A DNA stretch of 64,000 nt from Burkholderiaceae bacterium (GTDB lineage Bacteria > Pseudomonadota > Gammaproteobacteria > Burkholderiales > Burkholderiaceae_C), in the NCBI GenBank assembly GCA_024235955.1, contig JACKLJ010000003.1, positions 372,001-436,000 on the forward strand. The letters run 5' to 3'. This document shows positions 62,500 to 64,000 of the stretch, one piece after another. The notes below the pieces were generated by a model. The model did not search any database. It saw only the letters and a list, made by a program, of their open reading frames with translations, and was not told the origin of the DNA. A program made the position numbers and the translations under genes. The stretch's first letter is position 1; every line of letters starts with the position of its first letter.

Positions 62500-64000
62500 A
62501 TGAGCAAGGATTCGGTACCGGGCGGTTTGCTGTCCAAGGTCGTCAAGTTCGTCAAGAACCCGACGACCAACTGGGCCGATCTCGATCGCCCGGAAGACAA
62601 CGCCGTCGACGAAGCCTCGCGGCAGGCGCTCAAGGAGATGATCGAGCGCAAGCGCCGCAACGACTTCGTGCGCAACCGCGAGTTCGACATGCTGCGCAAG
62701 GTGCGTCGGCGCGAGGCGCTGAGCGCGCAGGAGGGCGCCGCGAGCCCCTCCTTCTATCCCAGCAGCCTGCCGGCCAATACCGGCGAGCGCGCCGCCACCA
62801 TCGAGAAGATCGACCAGATCGAGGCGCAGATGGCCGGCTCCTGGTTCAAGCCCAAGCCGGGCGATGCCGTGGGGGCTCCCACGGCAGCGATGACGCGACC
62901 ATTGTCCGAAGATGCCGCGCCACCTCCCGGCATGGCCGGCGCATCGGCCGACAGCTACGCGCCCACGCTGCCCGCTGATCTGGTGTACGGCCAGGGTGCG
63001 GCTGGCACGACGGTGGCGGCGCCTTACCCCTCGGCGGAAGGCGCTGGCTTCGCGTTCGCGCCCACGGAGGCTGCCGCCATGCCCGGGGCCGTGGCGCCGG
63101 ATCCGGCCACCATGGACACCGTCCCGCCCATGCTGCCCGACCTGCCGCCGGCAGCCGGTCTGCCCGAGCCGGACGACGTACTCACGGCCGAGAACCTGGA
63201 TCCGGAACTCGAAGAAGCCGCCATCCGCTTCGCCAACGGCGACACCGAGGGAGCAGAAGCCTCCCTGCTGGCGCTGCTGGGCGACCAGGGCACGCGCGGT
63301 GAGCACGTCGACACCTGGCTGGCGCTGTTCGACCTGTACCGCGCCAGCGGGCAGCAGGCCAAGTTCGACGAGGCCGCGTTCGATTTCGCCAGCCGCTTCG
63401 GCCGCTCGGCGCCGCAATGGTCGCTGGGGCCGGATGCGGGTCCGGCCAGCGGGCCGGTGTCGCTGGCGCCGGTGCAGGCACCGGCGCCGGGCGAAGCGGT
63501 GCGCATGCATTGGATCTGTCCATCGGTGCTGGGCTTGCAGTCGGTGGCGGCGCTGAATGCCAGCCTGCAGCGCAACCCCGCGCCCTGGCACGTCGACTGG
63601 CGCAACCTCAAGTCTGTCGAGGACGTCGCGCTGCCGGCCCTGGTAGAGGCGCTGCGGCGCTGGGGCAACACCCGCGGCAAGTACGGCCTGCGCGGCGCCG
63701 ACCATCTGCTCCAGCTGCTGACCGAGCATTCGCCCACCGACGACCGTTCCGTCGATCCCCAATGGTGGAGTGCGCGGCTCGCGCTGCTGCGCGTGATGAA
63801 CGAACTGGACGAGTTCGAGCTGGTGGCGCTGAACTACTGCGTCACCTACGAGGTGTCGCCGCCCTCCTGGGAAGACCCGCTGAACCAGTTCGTCCGGCTT
63901 GACGACGCCGGCGTGACCCTGCCGCCGCCGCAAGACGACATGGCGCAGCAGGGCGGACAGGGCTTCGCGCCGACCGACGTGACGCCCCCGGCCCCCAGGC
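62500..64000 (+). CDS. Uncharacterised protein (runs off window end)
   Basis: At least 500 codons from ATG 62500 (after a 33-nt gap from dksA). The N-terminal basic block VVKFVKNPTTNWADLDRPED and helical EMIERKRRNDFVRNREFDML lead into a Pro/Ala-rich linker (about 120-225). A helical repeat-like part with LEEAAIRFANGDTEGAEASL follows (FimV-like TPR in character), then MHWICPSVLGLQSVAALNAS and VDWRNLKSVEDVALPALVEA, which resemble a STAS-like domain. No signal peptide or membrane span. The frame remains open at 64000. Function unknown. Confidence 0.7.
   Translation, partial: MSKDSVPGGLLSKVVKFVKNPTTNWADLDRPEDNAVDEASRQALKEMIERKRRNDFVRNREFDMLRKVRRREALSAQEGAASPSFYPSSLPANTGERAATIEKIDQIEAQMAGSWFKPKPGDAVGAPTAAMTRPLSEDAAPPPGMAGASADSYAPTLPADLVYGQGAAGTTVAAPYPSAEGAGFAFAPTEAAAMPGAVAPDPATMDTVPPMLPDLPPAAGLPEPDDVLTAENLDPELEEAAIRFANGDTEGAEASLLALLGDQGTRGEHVDTWLALFDLYRASGQQAKFDEAAFDFASRFGRSAPQWSLGPDAGPASGPVSLAPVQAPAPGEAVRMHWICPSVLGLQSVAALNASLQRNPAPWHVDWRNLKSVEDVALPALVEALRRWGNTRGKYGLRGADHLLQLLTEHSPTDDRSVDPQWWSARLALLRVMNELDEFELVALNYCVTYEVSPPSWEDPLNQFVRLDDAGVTLPPPQDDMAQQGGQGFAPTDVTPPAPR

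Noticed and set aside
61918..63933. Long minus-strand frame opposite dksA and the following gene
   Set aside because: Antisense shadow; the plus strand carries a recognisable DksA and a continuous coherent frame.

Overview
The window looks like a chromosomal segment of a high-GC betaproteobacterium of the order Burkholderiales, most likely family Comamonadaceae (relatives of Acidovorax, Ottowia or Hydrogenophaga). This rests on the style of the housekeeping proteins (GltB/GltD, PyrC, RuvA/RuvB, DapF-DUF484-XerC, a DksA lacking most zinc-finger cysteines), an IPTL-CTERM surface protein, delta-60 and DUF5648 repeat proteins, and dense short intergenic repeats of a kind familiar from that family. 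No species can be named from sequence alone.

Layout. 1-3729 (minus) is a sugar or glycerol-phosphate type ABC importer operon (ATPase, binding protein, two permeases; the last is cut by the window edge) with a possible operator at its head. 3848-5661 carries pyrC overlapping a lower-GC NYN/LabA-type nuclease-like gene. 5689-12088 holds a low-temperature-requirement A gene broken by an in-frame TGA, a DUF3025 gene, an aminoglycoside-phosphotransferase/ATPase fusion, argE and htpX. 11969-12967 is gene-free and repeat-rich. 12968-18454 has a SPINDLY-like O-GlcNAc transferase, a delta-60 lipoprotein, a cysteine synthase and the RNase P RNA. 18650-22908 is an accessory cluster: TSUP permease, alpha/beta hydrolase and MddA-like methyltransferase, opposed by a BTAD-domain/hydrolase regulator that carries a frameshift. 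23156-29354 (minus) has M48 protease, YjgN, PhaC-like, Nudix-MBL and IPTL-CTERM genes, followed by a RAYT transposase. 30564-36832 is gltBD, with a partial tandem duplication of the gltD end.

37209-45694 holds a cation-efflux transporter, a Cys-rich secreted protein, dtd, ybeY, a TAXI-type binding protein, phoH and a PDZ-histidine kinase/LuxR two-component pair. 45851-50963 is ruvA and ruvB separated by a secreted trypsin-like protease gene that an IS256-family element has split; the 8-bp target duplication is intact. 50960-54410 (minus) is an arsenic resistance operon (arsR, permease, thioredoxin-like protein, arsC, acr3) with two matching ArsR-type operators. 54448-64000 contains a CMD-family gene, dapF-DUF484-xerC, a PhnD-like binding protein, an RlmI-type methyltransferase, a COG0523 GTPase, dksA and a gene running off the right end.

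The least expected structure is the repeat content. Family A, a bulged hairpin of about 37 nt, occurs about 15 times, twice inside coding sequence (the rlmI-type gene and the C-terminal tail of gltB). Family B, about 120 nt, occurs three times; its hairpin keeps pairing through compensatory changes. A 163-nt MITE-like unit has perfect 12-nt terminal inverted repeats. All genes were read directly from translated frames; no database search was run.
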